DNA of 5,163 nt from JAVZLQ01 sp049700035 (GTDB lineage Archaea; Thermoproteota; Bathyarchaeia; Bathyarchaeales; Bathycorpusculaceae), in assembly GCA_049700035.1 (NCBI GenBank), contig JBNAWC010000067.1, positions 1 through 5,163 of the forward strand, written 5' to 3'. The position numbers and the translations under genes were made by a program. The number at the start of each line of letters is the position of its first letter. Position 1 is the stretch's first letter. Of this stretch, positions 5,074 through 5,163 are shown one piece after another. The notes beneath the pieces were generated by a model that was not told the DNA's origin, made no database searches, and saw nothing but the letters and a program-made list of their open reading frames with translations.

Positions 5074-5080
5074 TTTTATA
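5074..5080 (+). promoter_or_regulatory. TATA box of the 7S RNA gene
   Basis: TTTTATA, preceded by a purine-rich BRE-like GGGTAAAG, starts three bases after the nucleotidyltransferase stop. About 25 bases downstream of its centre is 5102-5106, where the 7S RNA similarity begins. Position and sequence fit a strong archaeal stable-RNA promoter. Confidence 0.7.
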
Positions 5081-5105
5081 GTTTTGAGTATGCTCATGAA
5101 TGTTT

Positions 5106-5163
5106 GGCGGTGGGTCTTAGGCGGGGGGCTAGGGGTCCCCTGTACCGTAAACCCTCTATACGA
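5106..5163 (+). ncRNA. Archaeal SRP 7S RNA, 5' end (runs off the window)
   Basis: The RNA scaffold of the signal recognition particle, which binds SRP19 and SRP54 and targets nascent membrane and secreted proteins. Only the 5' domain is present. The string GGTGGGTC-TTAGGC-GGGGGG, a short loop, GGTCCCCTGTACC-GTAAACC matches the order of the conserved archaeal 5' domain (GGTGGGCTAGGC, GGGGGG, GTCCCCTGTAACC, GGAAACC) as I remember it. The G run 5123-5128 can pair with CCCC 5137-5140 as one of the two 5' hairpins, and TGTACC-GTAAACC is the conserved stretch after it. The exact 5' end is uncertain by several bases; 5106 is chosen from TATA spacing. The SRP54-binding helix 8 lies beyond the window. 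Confidence 0.8.

Overview
The window reads as a stretch of archaeal chromosome. Four things point there: a TATA-type promoter placed about 25 bases ahead of a stable RNA gene; the start of an archaeal-type 7S (SRP) RNA at the right edge; Shine-Dalgarno sites of the GGTGAT/GAGGTGA kind that set TTG starts; and protein types common in uncultured Thermoproteota-like archaea. My best guess is a Bathyarchaeia-like lineage, but that is an impression from gene content and not a demonstrated placement. No mobile element, CRISPR array or phage gene is visible. Every gap between genes is shorter than 125 bases.

Layout. The left edge holds the 3' part of a tRNA-Ser(GCU), then a T-rich probable terminator and a small FMN nitroreductase gene (136-672). 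Next is a short secreted or membrane protein (788-1249) with a signal peptide, a GOLD/p24-like beta domain and one C-terminal membrane helix. The centre is a sugar-phosphate block. A class II fructose-bisphosphate aldolase gene (1371-2297) is followed 11 bases later by a PfkA-family phosphofructokinase with the residues of the pyrophosphate-dependent type (2309-3337). A second PfkA paralogue with an ATP-type Gly104 lies convergent on the minus strand (3346-4308). It diverges from cutA (4397-4717), which is followed by a small MNT-type nucleotidyltransferase with a damaged metal motif (4745-5071). The window ends in the first ~58 bases of the 7S SRP RNA gene, behind a clear TATA box.

How the genes work together. 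Aldolase plus PPi-type PFK form a reversible fructose-6-phosphate / fructose-1,6-bisphosphate / triose-phosphate module in one probable operon. The convergent ATP-type paralogue could supply an irreversible glycolytic step from a separate promoter, so the organism may choose between phosphoryl donors. The aldolase promoter carries inverted repeats over its TATA box and predicted start site, possibly operators. The remaining genes (nitroreductase, GOLD protein, CutA, nucleotidyltransferase) have no obvious functional link to sugar metabolism. The most noteworthy points are the paired PFKs of different donor type, the p24-like protein, and the degenerate nucleotidyltransferase; I do not see a wholly new multi-gene system.
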